A stretch of DNA of 64,000 bases, taken from the NCBI RefSeq assembly GCF_022414595.1, contig NZ_JADWYO010000017.1:1-64000 (forward strand), given 5' to 3'. This DNA is from Streptomyces sp. MUM 203J. Lineage in GTDB: Bacteria; Actinomycetota; Actinomycetes; Streptomycetales; Streptomycetaceae. Numbering within the stretch: position 1 is the first letter of the stretch; each line of letters starts with the position of its first letter. This document shows, piece by piece, positions 17,004-26,195 of the stretch. The position numbers were made by a program, and so were the translations under genes. The notes beneath the pieces were generated by a model. That model did no database searches and was not told the DNA's origin. It saw nothing but the letters and a program-made list of their open reading frames with translations.

Positions 17004-17954
17004 TCACCTCCCGGGGCCCGGGGCCCGGTTCAGCTCCCGCCCCAGCAGCGCCCTCGCGACCGTCACCTGGACCGGGTCCAGAGCCTGCTCCCCGTCCTCG
17101 ACACCCACAGGGCGTCCTGGAGGACCCGGCCCGGTGTCCGGCCGGCAGCCCGGCACCGGTCCGGGGAGAGCGCCTCCGCCAGGAGGCCGAAGCGGTGGAG
17201 CACCGCCCGCTCCGCGTCACCCGTCGCCGCCGCGTCGCCCCAGAAGTCCCGCAGCGCGGGCAGCAGTTCGAAGCCCGGGTCACCGGACAGCGGCTCGGGG
17301 GCGATCGCCAGCCAGGGCTCGCGCTCCCCGGCGAGGACATTGTCGTGGTGCAGGTCCCAGTGGAGCAGCCGGTCTCCCGGCTCGTCCAGCAGCTCCGCCA
17401 CGGCGGACGCGCAGGCCCGCAGCAGCCGCCGTCCGGCGGGGTCGTGCAGGGCCCGCACGGCCCGGGGAGCCTCGTCCAGCATCGCCGCCGCCACCTCCGA
17501 CAGGGACCGCAGGCCCGGCGGCGCGGGCACGGCGGACAGCCGGGCCAGCAGTCCGGTGAGGACCCGCAGGGCCGCCCGCCGGTCCGGCAGCGACGACAAC
17601 GGACGTGCCGGGTCCCGGCGTTCGAGCAGGTGGGTGGCGGTCTCGTCGTCGTGGGCCAGCAGCCGGACCGCACCGTTTCCGTCCCAGGCGCACAGACTCG
17701 CCGCCGCGCTCGCCGTCTCCTCGCGCCGGCGCTGGAGTTTCAGGGCGGCGGGAGTGCCGTCGGCCCGGAGCACGGGCAGGACCAGGGGAGGCCGTGCCGT
17801 ACGCTGCGGGTCCGTCAGGGCGCAGGTCCCAGCGGTCCAGGAACCGGGCGCCCAGGCGGGGCAGTGCGGCGAGCCAGGCGCGTTCTTCGGGGCCGTGCGC
17901 GCCGTAGGAGGCGGCGAAGGCGGCGGGGACGTCGACAGCCGGTGTCGAGGGCAT
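17004..17954 (-). pseudogene. Aminoglycoside phosphotransferase-like gene with two frameshifts
   Basis: The N-terminus MPSTPAVDVPAAFAASYG follows a good AAGGAG site at 17954 and reads to AAYGTAS. Homology then continues in a different frame as LVLPVLRADGTPAALKLQ through the kinase loop LLHWDLHHDNVLAG to DALWV. After that the original frame resumes as EDGEQALDPVQVTVARALL and stops at 17004-17006. The breaks correspond to one extra base in the G4 run at 17785-17788 and two extra bases at the ACAC of 17101-17104. The family is APH(6)/hydroxyurea phosphotransferase-like, and the intact gene would encode about 315 residues. True inactivation and sequence error are both possible. Confidence 0.75.
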
Positions 17955-18190
17955 GCGGATGGGCTCCTTCATCCTGAAGTCGATCACGGTGAGGTGGGGG
18001 ACGAAGGAGGCACGGGAGGTGCGCGGGAGCGATCGGGCGGGCGTCACGGCATGTCCTCAGCATTGGACTCGGGCACCCCGCGCACTCCCGTTCTCCGCCC
18101 CCGGCGGCGCCCTCTCGCGCGACCTGTCATGATCCGACGGGAGTTCGACCCGGCATCAGTCATCCACCCGTCCAGCAGGAGGACTTCAGA

Positions 18191-19219
18191 GTGTCGTTCG
18201 GGGGACAGCAGCATCCCTACGGCGGGAATCCGTACGGGCAGGGGCCGTACGGTCAGCCGATACCACCGCCGCCACCGCCCCAGCCCCCGTACATCCCGGG
18301 TCCGCGGCCCCCGCAGCCGTACCCGTACGGCGCGTACGGGCCGTACCACGGCTATCCGTACGCGGGGCCGCCCACGCTCATGGACCGGTTCCGGAGCGAC
18401 GACTGGCCGACGCTCCGGGAGCTGCTGCGGCGCATGCACGGCTGTCTGTGGGTGCCGCTGCTGCTGTGCATGTGGCCCGCGGTGCTGCTGCTGGTCGGCT
18501 ACCCGCTGGCGCGGTCGGCGCGTACGCGGGCCCGCCGGGTGTTCCCGACCGACCAGCGCGCGGTCACCGACCCGGACGTGGCGCGGATGCAGAAGGCCAG
18601 GGCGTGGGCGGCGGCGGTGGCCTCCTCCGCGATCCTCGTCGTGTACGGGTCCGGGGAGGACTGGGACCAGGCCTGGCAGCAGTTCGTGATGCGGGTGGTG
18701 TTCGGCCCGTGGCTGCTGCTGCTCAGCGCGCCGGTCGTGGTGCTGGTGCTGTTCCGGCTGGCGCCGCCGCACGCGCGGCCGTGGATGCGGCGCGGAGTGC
18801 GGCCCGCGGTGCGGTCGGTGCTGTGGTACTTCGCGGCGTTCACCGCGACGCCGCTGCTGTTCTGGGGCTGCGCCCGGCTCCTCGACCGGCTCCCGCCCGG
18901 CTACGCGTGGCTGCCGGTGCGGGCCCTGGTGATGACGGTGCCGCTGTGGCCGCTGCTGTTCGTGCTGTTCGCGTCGGCGCGGGCGGTGCGGAGCGCGTTC
19001 AACACGACGCTGGTGCACCCGACGCTCCCGGCGCTGCTGACGGGCGTGCTGGTGTGGGAGTTCTCGGCGATCAACCTGGCCATCGGCGGGCTGCCGCCGG
19101 GCCCTCCGCCGGTGCAGATCGCCGCCCTGCTCGGCGGGCCGGCGTCGGTGACGGCCGTGGCCTGGTGGGAGATCGCCCGGCTGCGCTCCCGGTACGGCGT
19201 CCGGCTCAGGAACCAGTGA
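18191..19219 (+). CDS. Proline/glycine/tyrosine-rich multi-pass membrane protein
   Basis: The 342-residue product starts at GTG after AGGAGG. The first 60 residues are a Pro/Gly/Tyr-rich cytoplasmic leader (YGGNPYGQGPYGQ type), as in many streptomycete membrane proteins. A conserved-looking WPTLRELLRRMHGC segment and six or seven membrane helices between about 85 and 325 follow. No enzyme or transporter motif is visible. It stands alone between the broken phosphotransferase gene and the frameshifted small secreted gene. Confidence 0.75.
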   Translation: MSFGGQQHPYGGNPYGQGPYGQPIPPPPPPQPPYIPGPRPPQPYPYGAYGPYHGYPYAGPPTLMDRFRSDDWPTLRELLRRMHGCLWVPLLLCMWPAVLLLVGYPLARSARTRARRVFPTDQRAVTDPDVARMQKARAWAAAVASSAILVVYGSGEDWDQAWQQFVMRVVFGPWLLLLSAPVVVLVLFRLAPPHARPWMRRGVRPAVRSVLWYFAAFTATPLLFWGCARLLDRLPPGYAWLPVRALVMTVPLWPLLFVLFASARAVRSAFNTTLVHPTLPALLTGVLVWEFSAINLAIGGLPPGPPPVQIAALLGGPASVTAVAWWEIARLRSRYGVRLRNQ

Positions 19220-19326
19220 CCCGCCACGCCCCTCCGCCCCGCCCGTGAGTCACAGCGCGGCGCCGGGATGTGTCCCTCCGTGGACCGACGGGCAGGAACA
19301 CGCGAACCGTTCCCCGCGGAAGGCGG

Positions 19327-19697
19327 ATGAACGCGATATTCACGCGTCGCACCCTCGGAGCCAGGGCCGGGACTCCACTTCTTCTCGCCGGAGTTCTGCT
19401 GGTCGGCACCTCAAGTGCCCTGCCCGCCCCGGAGCCGCCGCCGCGAGGACGGCGGCGGACACGGCGGCGGCCGGACAGGGCGACCACGTCGTCTACCGGA
19501 ACAAGGTCCTGGTGGACGGATTCCAGTACCTCAAGGGCTCCCGTGCCCCGCCGGGCATGCCGGCACGTGCGGGCGCGATGACGAACGACGCCGTGAACGC
19601 GGTACAGCCCATGGGCGAGCCGTACCTGATCAGACCCGCGTCCGGCGGGTGCGGTTCGCTGGGCTCGGCCGTCGGCCACGCCGCGTACGGGTGCTGA
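19327..19697 (+). pseudogene. Frameshifted small secreted protein gene
   Basis: ATG 19327 opens a signal peptide (FTRRTLGARAG, LLLAGVLLVG, ending SSALPA). Beyond about 19430 this frame degenerates into Arg/Thr-rich sequence, while another frame gives a credible mature protein (DHVVYRNKVLVDGFQYLKG to GSAVGHAAYGC) ending at TGA 19697. Further coherent residues appear in a third frame near 19725-19790 (ELNTALAMSPSTTHEAFATG), so more than one break is likely. The family is not recognised. A complete short gene in a single frame is unlikely. Confidence 0.45.
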
Positions 19698-19848
19698 GCA
19701 GCACGCTGCCCGCCCCGGACCTCACGACGAGCTGAACACCGCCCTCGCGATGTCGCCGTCCACCACGCACGAGGCGTTCGCCACCGGCAGGGACATCAGG
19801 GCGGAACGTTCACTTCCGCTCCTGCGCCCCCGGTCTGTCACACCGCCC

Positions 19849-20232
19849 TCAGTCCAGGCAGAACTCGTTCCCCTCGGGGTCGGTCATCGTGATGATCCCC
19901 TCGTTCACGCCGTCGGAGTCGAGCCGGTACAGACGCTTCGCGCCCAGCCCCTCCAGCCTGGCGGCCTCCTCCTCCAGCACGGCCATCCGCGCGTCCCCGG
20001 TCAGGCCGGGCGCTGAGCGCACATCCAGGTGGAGGCGGTTCTTCACCGCCGTCTTTCCCTCCGGGACCCTCTGGAAGTACACCCGCGGCCCCTCGCCGTC
20101 CGGATCCGCGATGGCCGCCCAGCCGTCGCCCTCGGACGGCAACTGAACGCGATAGCCCAGCACTTGGGCCCAGAACGCCGCCTGTGCACCCGGATCGGCG
20201 CAGTCGTACGTCACCTGGATCTCCTTGGCCAC
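19849..20232 (-). CDS. VOC (glyoxalase/bleomycin-resistance fold) family protein
   Basis: The 127-residue product starts at GTG with GGGAGG 6 nt upstream. It has the two beta-alpha-beta-beta-beta halves of vicinal-oxygen-chelate proteins: a first strand IQVTYDCADPGAQAAFW, a middle KNRLHLDVR with the first metal-type His, and a final ITMTDPEGNEFCLD with the closing Glu. The function is unspecified; small streptomycete members are usually uncharacterised dioxygenase-like or binding proteins. Confidence 0.85.
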   Translation of the reverse strand: MAKEIQVTYDCADPGAQAAFWAQVLGYRVQLPSEGDGWAAIADPDGEGPRVYFQRVPEGKTAVKNRLHLDVRSAPGLTGDARMAVLEEEAARLEGLGAKRLYRLDSDGVNEGIITMTDPEGNEFCLD

Positions 20233-20373
20233 TGCCGCCTCCCACCACTCGGAACGTGCCTGTGTCCTCGCCCCGGTCGCCTCCCGGCCCGGGCCGCACG
20301 TCCATCCTCGCACCTGCATCCGACAACGGCTCACCACCCCTTCGCGCACCGGGGGTTGGCATCGAGACACTGC

Positions 20374-21159
20374 TCAGTGCACGGAGAACCCGCCGTCCAC
20401 GTGCAGCGCCTGCCCCGTGACGTACCCGGCCGCGCGGCTCGCCAGGAACACGGCCGCGCCCGCGAAGTCCCCGGCGAGCCCGTTGCGGCCGACCAGGGTG
20501 CGGGCGGCCAGGGCGGCGACGCGCTCGGGGTCGGCGGACAGCCGCGCGTTGAGCGGGGTCATCACGAAGCCCGGCACCAGGGTGTTGACGGTGACGCCGT
20601 ACGGGGACCACTCCTCGGCCTGGGAGCGGGCCAGCGACTCCAGGGCCCCCTTGGACACCCCGTAGGCCCCGCTCCGCACGAAAGCGCGGTGCGCCTGCTG
20701 GGAGCTGATGTGGATGATCCGCCCGAAGCCCCGCTCTGCCATGCCGGGCCCGAAGCGCTGCCCCAGCAGGAACGGCGCCTCCAGGTTCACCGACATGGTG
20801 GCGTCCCACACGTCCTCGCCCAGCTCGCCCATGGGCGGGCGCAGGTTGACGCCCGCGGAGTTGACGAGGATGTCGGGCTCACCGAAGACCGCGGCGGCCT
20901 CCTCCGCGGCGGCGCGGACCCCGTCCCGGGTGCCGAGGTCGCCCCGCACCCGGGCGGCCCTGCATCCGCGTGCCTGGAGGGCGTCGACGGTGGCGGCCAG
21001 TTCGGCCTCCCGCCGTGCGACCACCACGACCCGCGCGCCCGCCCGGGCCAGCGCCTCCGCGATCCCCCGGCCGATGCCGGAACTGCCGCCGGTCACCACC
21101 GCGGTCCTCGCTTCCAGCGAGAAGAGTTCGGCCAGATAGCTCTGCGATCCGCTGGTCAT
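20374..21159 (-). CDS. SDR family NAD(P)-dependent oxidoreductase
   Basis: The product is a 261-residue classical short-chain dehydrogenase/reductase. The cofactor motif TGGSSGIG is at residues 23-30, NSAG near 100, the catalytic Ser in HISSQQAH, YxxxK in AYGVSKGALE, and a C-terminal GQALHVDGG. The ARR after the second strand favours NADP(H). It is similar in build to gluconate/3-oxoacyl reductases, but the substrate is unassigned. It starts at ATG beside a long intergenic stretch. Confidence 0.9.
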   Translation of the reverse strand: MTSGSQSYLAELFSLEARTAVVTGGSSGIGRGIAEALARAGARVVVVARREAELAATVDALQARGCRAARVRGDLGTRDGVRAAAEEAAAVFGEPDILVNSAGVNLRPPMGELGEDVWDATMSVNLEAPFLLGQRFGPGMAERGFGRIIHISSQQAHRAFVRSGAYGVSKGALESLARSQAEEWSPYGVTVNTLVPGFVMTPLNARLSADPERVAALAARTLVGRNGLAGDFAGAAVFLASRAAGYVTGQALHVDGGFSVH

Positions 21160-21876
21160 GGCCGCAGCCTCTCACGCGCCCCGCGACCGCGGCTCGGCCG
21201 CCTCCGTCCGTCGTCGGCCCCGTTCCGGACGGCTCTCCCGGCAGGACCGGCAACTCCTGGACCGGGACGGCCCACCCTGGTTAGTGCCGACAGCCCGCCG
21301 AGGCTCGGCCACATCGCCCAGGAACGCGCACGACGCGGCCCTGGGGGCGCCGGGAGCCGTACCCCGTACGGTTCCCCGGTCCGGGTCCCGTCCAGCTCCC
21401 CGGGAACGGATTCGCCCGGGATCCCGCTGGTGAGGCCGAAGCTGCGGACGTGGTCGCGCCCCTGCAGCCTCTCGCAGTCCGGCACGGCGTCAGGCCGAGC
21501 GCCCGTACTCCATGATCCGCGCCTCCAGCGCGCCGCCGTGCGGCCGGCGCGAGCAGAACGGCGGACGGTAACGGCACGGTCCATCACCTCGCGGGTGCCG
21601 TCCGGGGGTGCACACCCGCGGCTCGACGGCCCGCCGGAACCCGGCCGGGACGGCGTGCGTCACAACCGTGTGCTGCCGACGGGTCACCGCGGCGCGGTGC
21701 CGGTGCCCGCTCCTCCCGCGGGCCGCCGAGGTCTCTCCCGCCGCCCGCGCGGCCGGCAGCGCCCCGCCGCCGGTGGACCCCTCCCACAGGCACCGGCGGC
21801 GGGCTGCGGGTGGGCGTGCGGGGCGTGCCGTGCGCGCTTCCTTGCACCGGGCGCGGCTTTGGCCTTCGCTGGGCCC
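21160..21876. other. Long intergenic stretch, probably decayed sequence
   Basis: About 717 nt separate the SDR and GH3 genes. No frame has a convincing start together with a recognisable domain. A minus-strand reading near 21330-21480 (HVRSFGLTSGIPGESVPGEL) looks slightly protein-like and may be a remnant of a gene once upstream of the SDR. The last 100 nt should hold the GH3 promoter, but I see no clear hexamers. Confidence 0.4.
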
Positions 21877-23730
21877 GTGGAGCACACTCGCGCCGTCCCC
21901 TCCCGCCGTACGGTCGTCGCCGGGGCCGCCGCCCTCGCCGCCGCGTCCCACGCCCCCGCCGCCGCCGCGTCCCGCGCCCGGCCCGCGGAGCTGGTCGCCG
22001 GGATGAGCCTGGAGGAGAAGGTCGGCCAGCTCTTCGTCACGCGTGTGTACGGGCACTCCGCCACCGCCCCCGACGAGGCCGACGCCGCCGCCAATCTGCG
22101 GGAGCTGGGGGTCCGTACCGCCGCCGAGGCGGTTGCGGCGTACCACGTCGGCGGTGTCGTCTACTTCCGCTGGGCACACAACACCCGTGACCCGCACCAG
22201 ATCGCGGACCTGTCCAACGGGCTCCAGCGCGCCGCCCTCACCCGGGGGGCGGGTGTGCCGCTGCTGATCGCCACCGACCAGGAGCACGGCATCGTCGCCC
22301 GGGTCGGCGCGCCCGCCACGCTGCTGCCCGGCGCCATGGCCCTGGGTGCCGCCGGGTCCCCCGCACTGGCCCGGCGGGCCGCGCGGCTCGCCGGGACCGA
22401 GCTGGCCGCGCTCGGCATCCGCCAGAACTACGCCCCCGTGGCGGACGTCAACGTCAACGCCGCCAACCCCGTCATCGGGGTCCGCTCCTTCGGCGCCGAT
22501 CCGGAGGCGGTGGCCCGCCTGGTCGCCGCTCAGGTACGCGGCTACCAGGACGCGGGTGTCGCGGCGACCGCCAAACACTTCCCCGGGCACGGCGACACCA
22601 CCGCCGACAGCCACACCCACCTGCCGTCCATCGCCCACTCCCCGGGCGAGTGGCGGACGCTGGACGAGCCGCCGTTCCGCGCCGCCGTCGCCGCCGGGAC
22701 CGACGCGGTCATGACGGCCCATGTCGTCGTCCCGTCCCTGGACCCGGCCGGGGATCCGGCGACCCTGTCCCGGCCCGTCCTGACGGGCGTCCTGCGGGAA
22801 CGGCTCGGCCATGACGGGGTCGTCGTGACGGACTCGCTCGGCATGAAGGGCGTACGGACCCGGTACGGCGACGCGCGGGTGCCGGTCCTCGCCCTGAAGG
22901 CGGGCTGCGACCAGCTCCTCAACCCGCCGGACCTGAGGCTCGCCCGGACGGCCGTGCTGGAGGCCGTACGAGACGGCGAGCTGAGCGAGGCGCGGCTTGA
23001 CGTGTCCGTGCTGCGGATCCTGCGGCTGAAGGAGCGGCTGGGGCTGCTGCGGCGGCCGTACGTCACGCGGGAGGGCGTGGACCGGGTCGTCGGGTGCCGG
23101 GCGCACCGGAACGCCGCCGACCGGATCGCGGACGCCACGACGACCCTGCTGCTGAACGACGGGGACCTGCTGCCGCTGAGCCGCCTCACCCACCGGGACG
23201 TGCTGGTGACCGGCGCCGATCCCGCGTCCCCCACCGGGACGACCGGCCCGCCGACGGCCGTGCTGGCGGAGGCGCTGCGGGAGCTGGGCTTCTCGGTGAC
23301 CGCCCTGCCGACGGGGCTCGCCCCGGACACGGCGCTGATCGGGGAGGCGGTGGCCGCGGCGGAGGGGCGGGACGCGGTGGTGGTCGGCACGTACAACGTG
23401 ACGGGCGCGGGGGCACCCGCCGATCCCACGGCCGGGTCCGGTCCGGGCACGTCGGCGCCCGGCGGCGAGGACCCTCAGCGGACGCTGGTGGCCCGGCTGG
23501 CCGCGACCGGGGTACCGGTGGTGGCGGTCGCGCTGCGCAACCCGTACGACATCGCCCACCTCGACGGCGTTCGGGCGGCGTTGGCGACGTACTCCTGGAC
23601 CGACGTCGAGCTGCGGGCCGCGGCGCGGGTGATCGCGGGGCGGGTGCCGCCGCGCGGGCGGCTTCCGGTGCCGGTGGAGGATGCCGGGGGCGGGACGCTC
23701 CATCCGGTCGGCCACGGGCTGTCGTACTGA
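21877..23730 (+). CDS. Exported glycoside hydrolase family 3 beta-N-acetylhexosaminidase
   Basis: The product has 617 residues from GTG 21877. A Tat-type signal (SRRTVVAGAAALAAAS) precedes a GH3 (beta/alpha)8 domain. KHFPGHGDT at residues 233-241 is the NagZ-type loop that supplies the His-Asp acid/base dyad, and VVVTDSLGMKG carries the nucleophile Asp319. A C-terminal domain of about 200 residues includes VVGTYNVT and ends HPVGHGLSY. It should release GlcNAc from chitin-derived or peptidoglycan-derived sugars outside the cell. The ribosome site is weak. A 30-bp palindromic terminator follows. Confidence 0.85.
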   Translation: MEHTRAVPSRRTVVAGAAALAAASHAPAAAASRARPAELVAGMSLEEKVGQLFVTRVYGHSATAPDEADAAANLRELGVRTAAEAVAAYHVGGVVYFRWAHNTRDPHQIADLSNGLQRAALTRGAGVPLLIATDQEHGIVARVGAPATLLPGAMALGAAGSPALARRAARLAGTELAALGIRQNYAPVADVNVNAANPVIGVRSFGADPEAVARLVAAQVRGYQDAGVAATAKHFPGHGDTTADSHTHLPSIAHSPGEWRTLDEPPFRAAVAAGTDAVMTAHVVVPSLDPAGDPATLSRPVLTGVLRERLGHDGVVVTDSLGMKGVRTRYGDARVPVLALKAGCDQLLNPPDLRLARTAVLEAVRDGELSEARLDVSVLRILRLKERLGLLRRPYVTREGVDRVVGCRAHRNAADRIADATTTLLLNDGDLLPLSRLTHRDVLVTGADPASPTGTTGPPTAVLAEALRELGFSVTALPTGLAPDTALIGEAVAAAEGRDAVVVGTYNVTGAGAPADPTAGSGPGTSAPGGEDPQRTLVARLAATGVPVVAVALRNPYDIAHLDGVRAALATYSWTDVELRAAARVIAGRVPPRGRLPVPVEDAGGGTLHPVGHGLSY

Positions 23731-23734
23731 GGGC

Positions 23735-23764
23735 GGCGCGCGGGGGGACGTCCCCCCGCGCGCC
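23735..23764. terminator. Bidirectional terminator, perfect 30-bp palindrome
   Basis: Two 15-nt arms meet without a spacer (left arm GGCGCGCGGGGGGAC). It sits 4 nt after the GH3 stop and 15 nt before the stop of the convergent peptidase, so one element can end both transcripts. Confidence 0.7.
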
Positions 23765-23779
23765 GGGTCCGCGTCGCCG

Positions 23780-25201
23780 TCACGGACGGAGCGTCAGCTC
23801 ACGTCGCACGTCCTGCTTGTCGAGGCGCGCGTCGAAGCGCGCCAGCGGCCGGGCCCGGTCCGGGTCGGCCTGGACGGCGGCCGGGGCGACACCGGCCCAT
23901 TCCAGGACCTTGGCGGTGGCCAGGGCCCGGTCGTCGTCGCTCAGACGGGCGATGGCGGCGCCGTGGTTGGCGCGGGGCGCGGTGAGGACGTAGCTGTCCC
24001 GGGCACCGCGGTCGACGCGGAACGGCTCGGCGCTCCACGGGTCGTACTCGCCGTTGACGAACAGCATGCGCTGCGCGTGGCTGCGCACCCAGTGGTCGAC
24101 GTCCCGCATCACCCACGGTTTGAACCGGATGGCGATGCCGTCCGGGACGTATGCCCGCGCGGGCTGGTAGCCGTACCGGCTCAGGCCCTTGAGGTGGGCG
24201 GGGGTGCGGAGGGCGGGCGAGCCGAGTTCGGTGGCCGCCTGGTAGTAGTACGGCGTGTACGGCTCCAGGCCCTGGTCGGTGTAGAAGGAGAAGCCGGAGA
24301 CCGTGTCGACGACCTCGTACACCCGGTCGTCGGTGGCGGTGGCGGGGTCCTGGAAGCGGGTGCACAGCTCCTCGTCCCCGTACTGCCAGAAGGCCCAGGC
24401 GAAGTCGAGGACGACGGCTTCGAAGGCGCGGTCGGCGCTGCCGACGGTGGTGAAGGTGGCGCCCTCGGTCTTCGCCCACTCCTCGTACTTCTTCAGCAGC
24501 GGTTCGCGGCGGACGAGGGCCTCGCGCTGGTAGGAGGCCAGCTTCTCACGGCACTCGGCGGTGCCGACCGTCTCGAAGAACCGGTCGTACGCGGAGTCCT
24601 CGCGCTCCACGACGTCGTTGGGCGCGACGTACGCGACGACGCCGTCCATGTCCCGCGGGTAGAACCGCTCGTAGTAGGTGGCGGTCATGCCGCCCTTGGA
24701 GCCGCCGGTGGCGATCCACTTGCGGTCGTAGATCTTCTTCAGAGCTGTGAAGAGGCGGTGCTGGTCGGCGGCGGCCTGCCGGATGTCCAGCTTGGACCAG
24801 TCGGCGGGCTGGGGGCGGGAGGGGGTGAAGTAGCGGTATTCGAGGGAGACCTGGTTGCCGTCGATGATCCGGGTCGGTTCGGCGCGGCGGGGGCTGGTGC
24901 TGACGTGGTAGCCGCTGGTGAAGAAGACGGTGGGGCGTGTGGTGTCCTTGTGCAGCAGGGTGAGGCGTTGCTGGAACGTCCCGCGACGGGGGCGGCGGTG
25001 GTCGACGGGCTGGGTGTAGCTCAGGACGAGGAAGCGGTAGCCGTCGTAGGGCTTCTCCTCGATGAAGCTCATGCCGGGGATGGCGAGGACGCGGTCCTTG
25101 ATGTCCACGTCGGCGGGGGCGTCGGCGGTGGCCGTGCCGGCCGCGCTCACGGTGCCTATGAGCACCACGAGAGACAGCAGCCATCTGAGCGTTGTGCGCA
25201 T
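23780..25201 (-). CDS. Secreted S37 family tripeptidyl aminopeptidase (PS-10 type)
   Basis: The 473-residue product has a signal peptide (MRTTLRWLLSLVVL, cleavage near ATA-D). An alpha/beta hydrolase peptidase domain follows with the nucleophile Ser168 in TGGSKGGM, FVNGEYDPWSAEPF with the expected acid residue, and APRANHGAA with the His. The order and length match family S37 PS-10 peptidases, which remove tri- or dipeptides from protein N-termini during extracellular protein use. The promoter region contains a long dyad just upstream of the start. Confidence 0.85.
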   Translation of the reverse strand: MRTTLRWLLSLVVLIGTVSAAGTATADAPADVDIKDRVLAIPGMSFIEEKPYDGYRFLVLSYTQPVDHRRPRRGTFQQRLTLLHKDTTRPTVFFTSGYHVSTSPRRAEPTRIIDGNQVSLEYRYFTPSRPQPADWSKLDIRQAAADQHRLFTALKKIYDRKWIATGGSKGGMTATYYERFYPRDMDGVVAYVAPNDVVEREDSAYDRFFETVGTAECREKLASYQREALVRREPLLKKYEEWAKTEGATFTTVGSADRAFEAVVLDFAWAFWQYGDEELCTRFQDPATATDDRVYEVVDTVSGFSFYTDQGLEPYTPYYYQAATELGSPALRTPAHLKGLSRYGYQPARAYVPDGIAIRFKPWVMRDVDHWVRSHAQRMLFVNGEYDPWSAEPFRVDRGARDSYVLTAPRANHGAAIARLSDDDRALATAKVLEWAGVAPAAVQADPDRARPLARFDARLDKQDVRRELTLRP

Positions 25202-25212
25202 GCGTGCCCTCT

Positions 25213-25246
25213 CACTGGGTTCACTGCGGTCGGGGTGAACCTAGTG
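25213..25246 (-). promoter_or_regulatory. 34-bp dyad upstream of the peptidase gene
   Basis: CACTgGGTTCAC and GTGAACCtAGTG are separated by 10 nt; the arms mismatch at one position only. The dyad lies 12 nt from the peptidase start, so it is either an operator over the promoter or start region or a hairpin in the leader RNA. Confidence 0.5.
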
Positions 25247-25298
25247 GGGCGAACAGGAGTGCCGCCAGGGGCAGTTGCTCGTTCGGCGGCAGGCCGGG

Positions 25299-25718
25299 TC
25301 AGCACAGGATCCAGCCCGTGCGCGCACTCCTGCCCGCGATGGAACCGGTCGCGCGGACGCAGCGGTTCAGGGCGTGGACGGTCACCGGCCCGGCCTGGAT
25401 CGTGAACCGTCCCTTGTCGGTGACGGCCCGGCCGCCCCGCGGCTGGAGGGTCACCGCCATGGCGCGGCGGGCGCCGGGCCTGGCGGCGACGGTGACGGCG
25501 CAGGCGTACCGGCGGCTCTTGTAGACGCGCAGCTCGCCGCCGCCGAACGTGACGGTCTTGGCGAGCCGGCCGCCGCAGCCCGCGAGCGCGGCGGCGTCGG
25601 CGGACGGTACGGCGGGGGCGGCGAGGCTCATGGCCACCGCGGCGGCCAGCACCGCGAGGACCCGTGCGGCCCGCCGCCGCGCCCGCGCTCTGACGCCGTA
25701 TGCCGTCTCGGTGACCAC
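25299..25718 (-). CDS. Secreted SapA-like (spore-associated) protein
   Basis: The 139-residue product starts at GTG with AGGGGGAG 5 nt upstream; ATG 25739 in the same frame is an alternative. A signal peptide (LAVLAAAVAMSLAAP, cleavage near ADA) precedes a mature domain with three cysteines, CGG, YACAVTV and NRCVRA, plus a terminal ILC. The pattern VTVAARPGARRAMAVTLQ followed by RFTIQAGPVTVHA recalls the streptomycete spore-associated protein A family from memory. An extracellular structural role is inferred. Confidence 0.65.
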   Translation of the reverse strand: MVTETAYGVRARARRRAARVLAVLAAAVAMSLAAPAVPSADAAALAGCGGRLAKTVTFGGGELRVYKSRRYACAVTVAARPGARRAMAVTLQPRGGRAVTDKGRFTIQAGPVTVHALNRCVRATGSIAGRSARTGWILC

Positions 25719-25735
25719 CGGATCTCCCCCTCGCC

Positions 25736-26086
25736 TCATGCCCGTACGTGCGTACGACGCGGGGAACTGCTGGAGGGTTGCGCTCCGGATCGGCACCGGA
25801 TCAGTGCCGACGGCCCGGGGGTCGCCACGGCCGCCGTGACCAGACTGGTGATCACCCACCAGTCGGGCCAGCCCGCGCAGTAGTCCCCGCCGCGCGAGAC
25901 GCACCGGCTGTCGACCTCGGCGGAGAGCCGCACCGCCCAGGCGAGAGTCCGCGCGGGCAGCGGCGCGAGCGCGGCGCGCGGCGACCGGAGGCGTGCGGTC
26001 CGCGCCGGAACGCTCCGGAACGGGGACACGGGCACGGGCCGCAGCCGGGGCGCGGTCCGGGGCGCGGACGGGGATGTCGTGGTCAT
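25736..26086 (-). CDS. Small protein with one hydrophobic segment, unknown
   Basis: The 116-residue frame starts at ATG after GGATGGGGGC. The N-terminal half is Arg/Pro-rich; the middle reads VDSRCVSRGGDYCAGWPDW and is followed by a hydrophobic WWVITSLVTAAVA stretch. Its TGA overlaps an in-frame ATG of the SapA-like gene (ATGA), which is typical of coupled genes and supports it being real. No family is recognised, and a non-coding frame remains possible. Confidence 0.4.
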   Translation of the reverse strand: MTTTSPSAPRTAPRLRPVPVSPFRSVPARTARLRSPRAALAPLPARTLAWAVRLSAEVDSRCVSRGGDYCAGWPDWWVITSLVTAAVATPGPSALIRCRSGAQPSSSSPRRTHVRA

Positions 26087-26195
26087 GCCCCCATCCCATC
26101 CGGCGGCGGCGCCCGGGGCATCGGTGCGGCTACTCAGATCCCGCGTCCCCGCCCGGCCGCCCCGTACTCAGCCCCCGTACTCATCGGCCCCGCAC

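Noticed and set aside
16607-17977. A 456-codon plus-strand frame across the phosphotransferase pseudogene
   Set aside because: Arg/Pro-rich composition, no ribosome site, and antisense to clear homology on the minus strand.
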